The notes beneath the pieces are model-generated. The model was not told the DNA's origin. It saw only the letters and a list, made by a program, of their open reading frames with translations, and made no database searches. Below, in pieces: positions 1-7,782 of a DNA stretch of 64,000 nt (positions within the stretch are counted from its first letter, which is position 1; each line of letters begins with the position of its first letter). The stretch is from Pseudaminobacter soli (ex Li et al. 2025). GTDB lineage: Bacteria; Pseudomonadota; Alphaproteobacteria; Rhizobiales; Rhizobiaceae. The position numbers and the translations under genes were made by a program. The stretch covers positions 1 to 64,000 of the forward strand of contig NZ_PXYL01000016.1 in NCBI RefSeq assembly GCF_003012705.1. Direction: 5' to 3'.

Positions 1-51
1 CTTTCTTCTATCTTCAGTTTTCAAAGAACAGACATCGTCAGACACGATGTC
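1..51 (-). promoter_or_regulatory. rRNA operon leader: hairpin followed by boxA-like antitermination element
   Basis: Read on the minus strand, a perfect 8-bp hairpin (GACATCGT, 5-nt loop, ACGATGTC; 31-51) is followed directly by TGTTCTTTGA (21-30), which resembles boxA, and then by a sequence typical of the region just before 16S rRNA in Rhizobiales. A stem-loop followed by boxA is the usual arrangement of the Nus antitermination site. The 16S gene itself is inferred to start left of the window. Confidence 0.7.
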
Positions 52-184
52 GCGGCCCGCCTTCACTCTAGCTCCAGGGGCCATCCGAGGTCGCTCACGC
101 GGCTCGCTTGATTTCGTCAACCAGGGCTTCTCAGAAGCGAACTTCCTCGCCGCCAGCGGCGCACCGCCCTCGTTGTCGAGGCGT

Positions 185-213
185 ATATAGGCCCCACCCT
201 CCCAAACTGTCAA
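185..213 (-). promoter_or_regulatory. sigma-70 type promoter of the leftward rRNA operon
   Basis: On the minus strand a -35 box TTGACA (208-213) and a -10 box CTATAT (185-190) are separated by exactly 17 nt. Both are near-consensus for strong alphaproteobacterial rRNA promoters. The expected start is near 178, giving a leader of at least 175 nt that carries the hairpin and boxA at 21-51. Confidence 0.72.
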
Positions 214-215
214 CG

Positions 216-659
216 CCAATTTGCACCCCGTTTGAACTTTTTACGACACAAACCACCAAACCCCGCAGATCCCTGCGGAAGGTCGAGCGCCGCGCCTCCC
301 GGATTCCAGACCCGCCCCTGATCCCGCACCCAGCGGACACCCAAAGAAGCCCAAACAGGACCGGAATCAGGCCCCAAAGCCCGACTCGCCACCCTCCCCG
401 CGCGGGTTTCTTTGCAATCCATCCGAAATGCCGGCGCCGAAACGGCGGAAACACGCCAGGAACGCGGAGCACGCCTTCGGCCAACTTCTTTATAGCGACG
501 CCGATTCCCGCAGAATCGCCGAAGAAAGCCCATCTTTCGGTTCTGGAGCCCCGACCGATTCTGCAACGCAGGCTGCACGGCAGCCCCGCCCCGCTCGATT
601 CGCTTCCAGTGCGAGTCGGGAATCGCCGGCTATCCGAGAAACCAACGATCCGGACACCC
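216..659. other. intergenic spacer upstream of the rRNA promoter
   Basis: Reading frames here are open in several overlapping frames on both strands but are proline/arginine/serine-rich, match no family I recognise, and have no ribosome binding site. I see no gene. The stretch separates the rRNA promoter from the terminator of the GMC dehydrogenase. Confidence 0.6.
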
Positions 660-689
660 AAACAAAAAGGGGACCGCATCGCGGTCCCC
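660..689 (-). terminator. rho-independent terminator of the GMC dehydrogenase operon
   Basis: A perfect 9-bp stem (GGGGACCGC, 3-nt loop, GCGGTCCCC; 669-689) is followed on the minus strand by TTTTTGTTT. It lies 25 nt beyond the stop codon of the GMC gene, the expected place and orientation. Confidence 0.88.
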
Positions 690-713
690 CGGAAACACCG
701 TCGACCAATCGAC

Positions 714-2285
714 TCAAATGTTTCTGGCCGACATCTCCTTTTCGATGAAGTCCGCCTGCCGGATTGCCAGCGAGACAATCGTCAGCGTCGGGTTCTCGGC
801 GCCGCCGGTCGTGAACTGGCTGCCATCAGACACGAACAGGTTTTTGATGTCGTGCGCCTGGCCGTGCTTGTTGACCACGCCGTCCTGCGGCTTCTCGCTC
901 ATCCGGTTGGTACCGAGGTTGTGCGTTGACGGATAGGGCGGCGTCGGGAAGGTGCGGGTCGCCCCGACAGCATCATAAAGGGCCTGCCCTTGCTTGTAGG
1001 CATGGTTGCGCATGGCCGTGTCGTTCTCGTGGTCATCGAAATGGACGTCGGCGATCGGCATGCCGTGCTCGTCCTTTTGCTCTTTGTGCAGCGTGACGCG
1101 GTTCTCTTCGCGCGGCATGTCCTCACCGACGATCCAGATCCCGGCCATATGATCGTAATGGTCGAGCGCGGTGGTAAACGACCGGCCCCAGGCGCCGGGG
1201 TCGAGGAAGGCGGCCATAAAGGGCAGGCCGAGCGACAGGGTCTCGAACTCGTAGCCGCCAAAGAAGCCGCGCGAGGGATCGTTGCGGGCCTCATCTTGGA
1301 TGACGCCGGCCATCGTCGTGCCGCGGTACATGTGCACCGGCTTGTCGAAAATGGCGTAGACCGAGCCCGTGGTGTGGCGCATGTAGTTCCTGCCGACCTG
1401 CCCCGAGGAGTTTGCCAGTCCGTGAGGGAACTTGCTCGATTCGGAATTCAGCAGCAGGCGCGGGCTCTCGATCGAGTTGCCGGCAATAGCGACGATGCGA
1501 GCCTTCTGCTCCTGCATCTTGCCGTCCTTATCTACATAGACGACGCCGGTGACCTTGCCCTTCGCATTGTGGTTGATCTTGATCGCCATGGAGTTCGGCC
1601 GCACCTCCAGGTGCCCGGTGGCCTCGCCCTTGGGAATTTCGGTGTAGAGCGTCGACCATTTGGCGCCCCATTTGCAGCCCTGGAAGCAGAAGCCGGTCTG
1701 CTGGCAGAAGTTGCGGTCGTCGCGCGGCTGGGAGTTGATCGCCATGCGGCCGGTCGAGCACTCCTTGTAGCCGAGCTTGTCGGCTCCGGCCTTTAACACC
1801 TTGAAGTTGTTATTGCCGGGTAGGCCGGGAATGCCATTGGTGCGGGTCACCCCCATCCTGTCCTCGGCTTTGGCATAGTAGGGCTCCATCTCGGCAAGCG
1901 TGATCGGCCAGTCGAGCAGGCTGGCACCCTCGATCTTTCCATAGGTCGAAAGCGTCTTGAACTCGTGTTCCTGGAAGCGCAGCGACGCGCCAGCCCAATG
2001 AGCCGTCGAGCCGCCGACCGCCTTGACGATCCAGGCCGGCAGATTGGGGAAGTCCTTGGCCACGCGCCAGTCGCCGGAAGCGATGCGCTTGTCCTTCCAG
2101 GCGAGCTGGGCGAAGGACGCCCACTCGTCATTGACGAAATCCTCATATTCGTAGCGGCCGCCCGCCTCGAGGATGACGACATCTATACCCTTCTGGGCAA
2201 GCTCGTTGCCCAGAGTGCCGCCGCCCGCACCCGAGCCGACGATCACGACGACCTCGCTGTTGTTCAGGTCAAATGGTGCTGCCAT
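714..2285 (-). CDS. GMC family FAD-dependent dehydrogenase, catalytic subunit
   Basis: 523 aa. The N-terminal Rossmann motif GSGAGGG (residues 17-23) followed by an acidic strand end (LEAGG) binds FAD. The C-terminal half has the GMC signature region with THNLGTNRMS and GAENPTL. A cysteine group, C194-x5-C200-x3-C204 with C176 nearby, resembles the Cys-rich insert that holds an Fe-S cluster in the catalytic subunits of bacterial FAD glucose and fructose dehydrogenases. A strong Shine-Dalgarno AGGAAACC precedes the ATG. It follows the Tat-exported small subunit, so it is probably carried to the periplasm with it. It likely oxidises a sugar, sugar alcohol or other alcohol; the substrate is unknown. 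No cytochrome c subunit lies next to it. Confidence 0.9.
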   Translation of the reverse strand: MAAPFDLNNSEVVVIVGSGAGGGTLGNELAQKGIDVVILEAGGRYEYEDFVNDEWASFAQLAWKDKRIASGDWRVAKDFPNLPAWIVKAVGGSTAHWAGASLRFQEHEFKTLSTYGKIEGASLLDWPITLAEMEPYYAKAEDRMGVTRTNGIPGLPGNNNFKVLKAGADKLGYKECSTGRMAINSQPRDDRNFCQQTGFCFQGCKWGAKWSTLYTEIPKGEATGHLEVRPNSMAIKINHNAKGKVTGVVYVDKDGKMQEQKARIVAIAGNSIESPRLLLNSESSKFPHGLANSSGQVGRNYMRHTTGSVYAIFDKPVHMYRGTTMAGVIQDEARNDPSRGFFGGYEFETLSLGLPFMAAFLDPGAWGRSFTTALDHYDHMAGIWIVGEDMPREENRVTLHKEQKDEHGMPIADVHFDDHENDTAMRNHAYKQGQALYDAVGATRTFPTPPYPSTHNLGTNRMSEKPQDGVVNKHGQAHDIKNLFVSDGSQFTTGGAENPTLTIVSLAIRQADFIEKEMSARNI

Positions 2286-2330
2286 GGTTTCCTCCCATGA
2301 ATTCCGTTCGGGGGCTGGCGGCCTAGCCGC

Positions 2331-2861
2331 TTAGAGCCACTCGATGTCGTCGAAGCCGCGGTGGATGTAGCCGCCCTTGGAGTAGGACTCGCCTTCGTAG
2401 CCGAAGATCGGCCAGATCTCCTTCTGGTTATAGAGATCGACCACGAGCCCACTGCGGATTGCCTGGAAGAACGGAGTTGTTTCGACCTGCTTCAGCAGAG
2501 CGACGCGCTGATCTTCCCAGCCTAAACCGCGATAGCCGCCGGCGCCGGCGCGCTGGTCGAGATCGGCGACGCCGGCCTCGATCATCTGCTTATGAGAGGG
2601 TTCCTTGCCAGCCTGGACGTCATGGGTTTTGACGGCGATCGCATAATATTTGTCGGCCAGCTGATCGTGCGGGTAGATGTCGCGCGCCATCTGAATGAGC
2701 GTCGCCATGGTCTCGGGCTTCAGCGCCGAGGTTTCCAGGCCCCAGGCGTATTCGGGGCTGATGACTGCGCTGCCCGATATCACCAGCAGCATGCCGACGC
2801 CGCCGCGCTTCAGCAATTCCCGCCGCGAAAGCCCCGGCTTTCCATCGTAAATCGTGACCAT
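2331..2861 (-). CDS. gluconate 2-dehydrogenase subunit 3-like protein, Tat signal
   Basis: 176 aa, starting at the ATG at 2861, which has a strong upstream AGGGAGGAAAAG; the open frame extends further but without support. The N-terminus carries a twin-arginine motif (SRRELLKR, about residues 11-18) and a hydrophobic stretch, so it should be exported folded. The rest matches the small subunit family of membrane-bound gluconate, sorbitol and fructose dehydrogenases, which escorts the GMC subunit through the Tat system. It lies 45 nt upstream of the GMC gene in one operon. The usual third partner, a multihaem cytochrome c, is not in the window. Confidence 0.87.
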   Translation of the reverse strand: MVTIYDGKPGLSRRELLKRGGVGMLLVISGSAVISPEYAWGLETSALKPETMATLIQMARDIYPHDQLADKYYAIAVKTHDVQAGKEPSHKQMIEAGVADLDQRAGAGGYRGLGWEDQRVALLKQVETTPFFQAIRSGLVVDLYNQKEIWPIFGYEGESYSKGGYIHRGFDDIEWL

Positions 2862-2939
2862 CTTTTCCTCCCTGCTGGCTATGCGCCCCTGCCGGGCGCA
2901 GTTGCTGGCGCCGTGCATTCCGCGCGGCCGCATGACCTC

Positions 2940-3350
2940 CTATTTGTACCGGCCTCGACGCTGGAGAACCTCGATCTTGTAGCCGTCCGGGTCCTCAATG
3001 AAGAAGAAGCGGGCGAGTGGCGCGCCGTCGTGCTCCATCCCGACGATCTTTTTCGGATTGAGGCCCAGCGCGCTGAGGCGGTCGCGCTCACTTTCGAGAT
3101 CGGCGACCGACACCGCCAGGTGCCCATATCCGTCACCGAGCACATAGGGCTCCTCGCGCCCCTTGTTGATGGTCAGTTCGACCTCGAACTCGCTTTCGGG
3201 ATTGCTGAGATAGACAAGCGTAAAGGTCTCGAAATCGAGCCGGTCGGCGATCTCGAGGCCAAAGGCCTTGTTATAGAAATCAATCGAGCGGGCCTCGTTG
3301 AGAACCCGGATCATTGAGTGAATCGCCTTCGCCAAATCGGACTCCGTCAA
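2940..3350 (-). CDS. VOC-superfamily protein, lactoylglutathione lyase (glyoxalase I)-like
   Basis: 136 aa with the two beta-alpha-beta-beta-beta repeats of the VOC fold. The four metal ligands of bacterial glyoxalase I can be placed: H11 (HSMIRV), E58 (ELT), H77 (GHLAVSV) and E127 (YKIEVLQ). The only start that keeps H11 is a TTG at 3350, since the first in-frame ATG (3314) would remove the ligand and a stop lies just upstream. No clear Shine-Dalgarno precedes the TTG. It would isomerise the hemithioacetal of glutathione and a 2-oxoaldehyde, which fits next to a dehydrogenase that can make reactive carbonyls. It lies 78 nt upstream of the small-subunit gene and could be cotranscribed. Confidence 0.82.
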   Translation of the reverse strand: MTESDLAKAIHSMIRVLNEARSIDFYNKAFGLEIADRLDFETFTLVYLSNPESEFEVELTINKGREEPYVLGDGYGHLAVSVADLESERDRLSALGLNPKKIVGMEHDGAPLARFFFIEDPDGYKIEVLQRRGRYK

Positions 3351-3582
3351 ACACGCATTTTATTATGAGCGCTGCAGAAAAAAGGTGGTGGCAGCCGGTT
3401 ACCACGTGCAAATCCATGCACATGCTAGAGGGGGCAGAGAGCCGGGCATTTGCCGAAGGAGCTAAGGACCAAAGTTCGATTGCCGCGGCGAGGTTTTGAT
3501 CCGAAGATGCCTACGGGGGCAGACGGCGGGCGTCACCAGACCCCTCCGGCCTTCCTGCCCAACAACAACGGGAGGTCGCAAT

Positions 3583-3903
3583 ATGTGCAGGGTATTCGCC
3601 GGACAAAATCCGGAAGGCTACCGTCAGATCAACCGGTCGATCCGCATCGCCGGACATTCAACGAGCATCCAGCTTGAGGCGACGTTCTGGGAACTGCTAG
3701 ACGAGATCGCTGACAGCCAGGGGCTGACGACGCCGAAGTTCATCTCCAAGCTTTATGACGAGGCAATCGAGATCAACGGCGTGATCCCGAACTTCGCATC
3801 CATGCTGCGCACGATCTGCGCGCTCTATCTGCGCGGCCATCAGCCCAGCGCAGAGGAAAAGCAGGCTCTCAAGCGCGAAGCCGCCCGAAGCCTCCTGCAA
3901 TGA
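3583..3903 (+). CDS. ribbon-helix-helix domain protein (RHH_4 family)
   Basis: 106 aa, starting at the ATG at 3583 behind GGGAGG. The segment around residues 18-50 (NRSIRIAGHSTSIQLEATFW) is the beta-strand and first helix of the RHH_4 family, common as single-domain proteins in Rhizobiales. They are presumed DNA-binding dimers, and their targets are generally unknown. It stands alone, divergent from the glyoxalase-like gene and convergent with the ThDP enzyme gene. Some databases label relatives as sulfotransferases, which the sequence does not support. Confidence 0.78.
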   Translation: MCRVFAGQNPEGYRQINRSIRIAGHSTSIQLEATFWELLDEIADSQGLTTPKFISKLYDEAIEINGVIPNFASMLRTICALYLRGHQPSAEEKQALKREAARSLLQ

Positions 3904-3910
3904 GCCTGCG

Positions 3911-3937
3911 AAGCAAAGTGCCCGCGCCAACGGGCAC
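3911..3937 (-). terminator. probable terminator between convergent genes
   Basis: A perfect 7-bp stem (GTGCCCG, 6-nt loop, CGGGCAC; 3918-3937) is followed on the minus strand by TTTGCTT. It lies just past the stop of the RHH gene and 50 nt beyond the stop of the ThDP enzyme gene, so it best fits the minus-strand operon. The T-tract is weak. Confidence 0.5.
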
Positions 3938-3988
3938 ACGCTCGGCATTAAAATAAATGCGTAGCTCAAAAGCTCTGGATGAAACCCC

Positions 3989-5539
3989 TCAAATCCGAGC
4001 TTCGATCAGGAACGGCCCCTTGCGCGACAGGGCCGCGTCGAACAGATCGGTGAACTGCTCGATCGTATCGGCACGCGCCGCTTCCACGCCCATGCCGCGC
4101 GCCAGCGAGCACCAGTCGAGTTCCGGAGAATCGAGATCGAGCATGCGGCGCGCGTTGCGGCCGAAATTGTTGACGCCGACATTCCGCATCTCGCCCTGAA
4201 GGATCGCATAGGCGCGGTTGGACAGGATGACGGTCACGACGTCCAGGTTTTCGCGCGCCTGCGTCCACAGGCCTTGCACCGTATACATGCCGCTGCCGTC
4301 GGCCTGCATGGCGATAATCTTGCGGTCCGGGCAGGCGACGCCGGCACCAACCGCCAGCGGGATGCCCTCGCCGATGGCGCCGCCGGTGAGCGGGATGTGG
4401 TCGTGCGGGGTGAGGCCCGGCGCAAGGGCTGCCAGCCGGCCGCCGGAGGTGATCGATTCCTCGCAGATGATGGCGTTGTCAGGCAAAGCGCGGGCGACAG
4501 CTATTGAGATGCTGTCGGCGTTGAGCGCGCCAGTGGGCACCGCGATATCGCGCTGCGCAAAACGGCTGGGCACGAAGGGCGAATCCTTGCGCAGTCCGAT
4601 CTCTTCGGCGAGAGCGCCAAGCGCCTCAGCCAGATCGTTCTCATGCCCGGCCAGTTCGATAATCTCGCAACCGGGTTGCAGCATGGTGCTCGGCTTACCG
4701 GGATAGGCGAAGAAGCCGACCGGCTGCTTGCCACCGACGCAAATCGCCACCTCGAATTCTCGCAGCGCCTCCACCGCCTGGTCGACATTATAGGGCACCG
4801 GCCGCGCCGCGACCCGCCCTGCCCCACGCTCGGTGCGGTCGGAAGTCTGTGAGAACAGTGCAGCGCCGGTCGCGGCAGAGATGCGGCCGGCTGTCTCCAG
4901 CGCGTTGGCACGCAACGCCCGGCCAGCAAGGATGATGACGGTGCGCTTGCCACTACGCAGGGCCGCAGCGGCAGCGGACAGGGCAGCGCCCGAAATCGCA
5001 GGGCGTGCGGGAAGCACCACCGACGATAGCGCCTCGGGCGCAACCTCGCCCCATGCAGCGTCGGCCGGCAGGATCATGGTGGAAACGCCGCGTCGCATCA
5101 GAGATTCAATATAGGCCTCTTCCGTCTTGGTCCGGACATCGGCCGAACCGTCAATGCGACCGACCCAATGCGACATAGGACGTGCGAGGCTTTCGATATC
5201 GCTGGTCAGCGGCGCGTCATATTGCAGGTGATAACTGGCGTGGTCGCCCACAACATTGACCATCGGCGTACGTGCGCGCCGGGCGTTGTGCAGATTGGCA
5301 AGGCCGTTGGCGAGTCCTGGACCGGTGTGCAGCAGCGTTGCGGCCGGCTTGTCGGCCATGCGGGCATAGCCGTCGGCGGCACCGGTCACCACACCTTCGG
5401 AAAGGCCCAGCACACAACGCATCTCGGGCTTGCGGTCCAGTGCGGCCACGAAGTGCATTTCCGAGGTGCCGGGATTGGCGAAGCAGACGTCGACGCCATT
5501 GACCAGCAATACGTCGCAAAGCATGTCGGCGCCGTTCAT
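3989..5539 (-). CDS. thiamine diphosphate-dependent enzyme, acetolactate synthase / benzoylformate decarboxylase-like
   Basis: 516 aa with the three-domain layout of the POX-like ThDP family. The N-terminal domain has NPGTSEMHF and the activating glutamate E48 (GLSEGVVTGAADGYAR), and the C-terminal domain has the ThDP/metal motif beginning ADGSGMYT and ending ILSN. It is shorter than true acetolactate synthase (about 570-600 aa), and the NPGTSE stretch resembles the benzoylformate decarboxylase branch. I infer a 2-oxoacid decarboxylase or ligase rather than a branched-chain biosynthetic enzyme. It follows gcdH by 71 nt and is probably in its operon, which suggests catabolism of an aromatic or dicarboxylic acid. 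Confidence 0.82.
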   Translation of the reverse strand: MNGADMLCDVLLVNGVDVCFANPGTSEMHFVAALDRKPEMRCVLGLSEGVVTGAADGYARMADKPAATLLHTGPGLANGLANLHNARRARTPMVNVVGDHASYHLQYDAPLTSDIESLARPMSHWVGRIDGSADVRTKTEEAYIESLMRRGVSTMILPADAAWGEVAPEALSSVVLPARPAISGAALSAAAAALRSGKRTVIILAGRALRANALETAGRISAATGAALFSQTSDRTERGAGRVAARPVPYNVDQAVEALREFEVAICVGGKQPVGFFAYPGKPSTMLQPGCEIIELAGHENDLAEALGALAEEIGLRKDSPFVPSRFAQRDIAVPTGALNADSISIAVARALPDNAIICEESITSGGRLAALAPGLTPHDHIPLTGGAIGEGIPLAVGAGVACPDRKIIAMQADGSGMYTVQGLWTQARENLDVVTVILSNRAYAILQGEMRNVGVNNFGRNARRMLDLDSPELDWCSLARGMGVEAARADTIEQFTDLFDAALSRKGPFLIEARI

Positions 5540-5610
5540 GTCGCGCTCTTTCCTGTCATGATTGATGGCAATAAGACCGACGACGCGAAAACGCCGCCGG
5601 TAAGGTTCGC

Positions 5611-6804
5611 TTAGAAGAATGCCTGGATGCCGGTCTGGGCGCGGCCGAGGATCAGCGCGTGCACGTCGTGCGTGCCCTCATAGGTGTTGACCGTCTCCAG
5701 GTTCTGCGCGTGGCGCATGACGTGGTAGCCAATCTGGATGCCGTTGCCGCCATGCATGTCGCGGGCCTGGCGGGCGATGTCGAGCGCCTTGCCGCAGTTG
5801 TTGCGCTTGACGAGAGAGATCATCTCGGGCGCGAATTTGTGCTCGTCCATCAGCCGGCCGACGCGCAACGAGCCCTGCAGGCCGAGCGCGATCTCGGTCT
5901 GCATGTCGGCGAGCTTCTTCTGGTACAGTTGCGTCGCCGCCAGCGGCTTGCCGAACTGCTTGCGGTCGAGGCCGTACTGCCGCGCCCGGTGCCAGCAGTC
6001 TTCAGCCGCGCCCAGCACGCCCCAGGAAATGCCGTAGCGGGCGCGGTTGAGACAGCCGAACGGCCCCTTGAGGCCCGAGACGTTGGGCAGCAGCGCGTCC
6101 TCGCCGACCTCAACGCCGTCCATGACGATCTCGCCGGTGATCGAGGCACGGAGCGACAGCTTGCCGGCGATCTTCGGCGCCGACAGCCCCTTCATGCCCT
6201 TGTCGAGGACAAAGCCGCGGATGACGTCCTTGCCGTCCTCGCCCTTGAGCTTGGCCCAGACCACGAACACGTCGGCGATCGGCGCGTTGGAGATCCACAT
6301 CTTGGAGCCGGAGATCCTGTAGCCGCTGGCGGTCTTTTCGGCGCGCGTCTTCATGCCGGCCGGGTCGGAGCCGGCATCCGGCTCGGTCAGGCCAAAGCAG
6401 CCGATCCACTCGCCCGAGGCCAGCTTGGGCAGGTACTTCTTCCGCTGTTCCTCCGAGCCATAGGCGTAGATCGGATACATGACCAGCGACGACTGCACGC
6501 TCATCATCGAGCGGTAGCCGGAATCGACGCGCTCGACCTCGCGCGCGATCAGGCCGTAGGTGACGTAGTTGGCGCCGAGCCCGCCATACTCCTCCGGCAC
6601 GGTGACGCCGAGCAGGCCCGCCTCGCCCATCTCGCGGAAAATCGCCGGATCGGTCTTCTCGTCGAGATAGGCCTCCTCGATGCGCGGCGCCAGCTTGTCG
6701 GCGGCAAACGCGGCGGCCGCGTCGCGGATCAGGCGCTCGTCCTCGGTCAGCTGACCGTCGAGCAGGAAGGGATCATCCCAGACGAAGCTGGCTTTATCGC
6801 TCAT
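5611..6804 (-). CDS. gcdH: glutaryl-CoA dehydrogenase (acyl-CoA dehydrogenase family)
   Basis: 397 aa, full length. It has the acyl-CoA dehydrogenase signatures around [14 protein letters not shown] (residues 135-148) and the catalytic base E376 within [16 protein letters not shown], the form typical of glutaryl-CoA dehydrogenases. [10 protein letters not shown] follows the first signature, as in that subfamily. The enzyme oxidises and decarboxylates glutaryl-CoA to crotonyl-CoA in lysine, tryptophan and benzoyl-CoA-type catabolism, passing electrons to ETF. The ATG has a good AGGAGG upstream. It sits between the XRE-cupin regulator and the ThDP enzyme, with a palindrome in its promoter region. 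Confidence 0.9.
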   Translation of the reverse strand: MSDKASFVWDDPFLLDGQLTEDERLIRDAAAAFAADKLAPRIEEAYLDEKTDPAIFREMGEAGLLGVTVPEEYGGLGANYVTYGLIAREVERVDSGYRSMMSVQSSLVMYPIYAYGSEEQRKKYLPKLASGEWIGCFGLTEPDAGSDPAGMKTRAEKTASGYRISGSKMWISNAPIADVFVVWAKLKGEDGKDVIRGFVLDKGMKGLSAPKIAGKLSLRASITGEIVMDGVEVGEDALLPNVSGLKGPFGCLNRARYGISWGVLGAAEDCWHRARQYGLDRKQFGKPLAATQLYQKKLADMQTEIALGLQGSLRVGRLMDEHKFAPEMISLVKRNNCGKALDIARQARDMHGGNGIQIGYHVMRHAQNLETVNTYEGTHDVHALILGRAQTGIQAFF

Positions 6805-6908
6805 CGGTCATTCCTCCTCATACGCAAATGCGCCTTGTTTGAGCTTCTACAATATTGGCCTTCCCGCATGGCGATGATCACCCTAGGGAATGATGGATCG
6901 CCCATATC

Positions 6909-6930
6909 ATTGCTCATTATCTTGAGCAAT
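6909..6930. promoter_or_regulatory. inverted repeat, probable operator upstream of gcdH
   Basis: The perfect inverted repeat ATTGCTCA-N6-TGAGCAAT lies in the 140-nt gap between the XRE-cupin regulator gene and gcdH, about 105 nt before the gcdH start. Its size and symmetry fit a dimeric HTH protein. The adjacent XRE-cupin regulator is the obvious candidate. That it binds here is inference. Confidence 0.6.
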
Positions 6931-6944
6931 ACGCGACCGCAGCT

Positions 6945-7529
6945 TTAGAGGTAGGGCGGCGTGCAGCCTGAGATCACGACGGTGCGCTTGTCGGAGATAT
7001 TCCGGAAGCGATGCGGAATGCGGCTGTCAAACAGATAGGCTTCGCCGGCCTTCAACACGCGCACCTCATTACCGACCGTCACTTCCAACTCGCCCTCGAC
7101 GACGAAGCCACCTTCGGAAGACGCGTGCTGCAGCAGCGTCTCGCCAGTATCGGCTTGCGGTTCGTAGACCTCGTGCAGCATCTGGAGATTGTGGCCGCGT
7201 GCGTCACCGATCTGCCGAAACACCATACGCCCCAAGCCGTCACCGATCGAGTTGGCAGCAACTTTTGAAGTCAGATCAACAAGTTGATCCGAATTGAAGA
7301 ACGGCCCCGCAAGCGGCCTCCGTTCGGGCTCGAAGAAGTCGGCCATGCTGACGCCAAGCCCGCTCAGAATCTTGCGCAGCGTCGAGATCGAAGGACTGAC
7401 CTTGTTCTTCTCGACGTTCGAAATCTGCGCATGCGGGACGCCCGCACGGTCCGCCAGCTGGCGCTGCGATAGGCCCGCGGCGCTCCGCATCGCATTCAAA
7501 CGTGCCCCGATGTCGAATTGATCGCCCAC
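6945..7529 (-). CDS. XRE family transcriptional regulator with C-terminal cupin domain
   Basis: 194 aa from a GTG start with GAGG 8 nt upstream. Residues 8-62 form an XRE helix-turn-helix (RSAAGLSQRQLADRAGVPHA, then ISNVEKNKVSPSISTL). Residues 120-190 form a small cupin barrel (FVVEGELEVTV, then FDSRIPHRFRN) that senses a small ligand. This architecture is that of PuuR/SutR-type regulators of catabolic operons. It lies upstream of gcdH on the same strand and divergent from the IclR gene, so it probably controls gcdH through the palindrome at 6909-6930. Confidence 0.88.
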   Translation of the reverse strand: MGDQFDIGARLNAMRSAAGLSQRQLADRAGVPHAQISNVEKNKVSPSISTLRKILSGLGVSMADFFEPERRPLAGPFFNSDQLVDLTSKVAANSIGDGLGRMVFRQIGDARGHNLQMLHEVYEPQADTGETLLQHASSEGGFVVEGELEVTVGNEVRVLKAGEAYLFDSRIPHRFRNISDKRTVVISGCTPPYL

Positions 7530-7746
7530 TTTGCCAGCCTCGCCCGAACCATATGCTTCCGAAGCGGCCGCGCGTTCAACTTCAACTTCGCAGACAGCGC
7601 TCCCTCAGCCATGGCTATTATTTTAGCCGCAAAATCGCCAATAGAGCGATCGAAAACGGCAAGTCCCGAAAAAATTATCGCCTGCGATTCCAATCGGATG
7701 CCGCCAATTTCCGGCCGGCAAACAGGCATGGGTCCGTCCAAGCTAG

Positions 7747-7777
7747 TTGACAGCTTTGGACGTCAGCGGAATTATAT
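7747..7777 (+). promoter_or_regulatory. possible promoter giving a leaderless IclR transcript
   Basis: TTGACA (7747-7752) is followed after 18-19 nt by an AT-rich hexamer (ATTATA 7771-7776, or TTATAT 7772-7777). The expected transcription start falls at or next to the ATG at 7783, and no Shine-Dalgarno precedes that ATG. Confidence 0.42.
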
Positions 7778-7782
7778 TCGGC

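Noticed and set aside
108-929. 273-aa open frame on the plus strand near the rRNA promoter
   Set aside because: It crosses the rRNA promoter, the GMC terminator and the 3' end of the GMC gene, and is low-complexity Pro/Arg/Ser.
990-1796. 268-aa open frame on the plus strand
   Set aside because: Antisense to the GMC dehydrogenase; no start signal and no family motif.
5659-6948. 429-aa open frame on the plus strand
   Set aside because: It is fully antisense to glutaryl-CoA dehydrogenase, whose motifs are intact; long antisense frames are expected at this GC content.
7496-7741. 81-aa open frame on the minus strand upstream of the XRE-cupin gene
   Set aside because: It overlaps the start of the regulator in another frame, lacks a ribosome binding site and matches no family I know.
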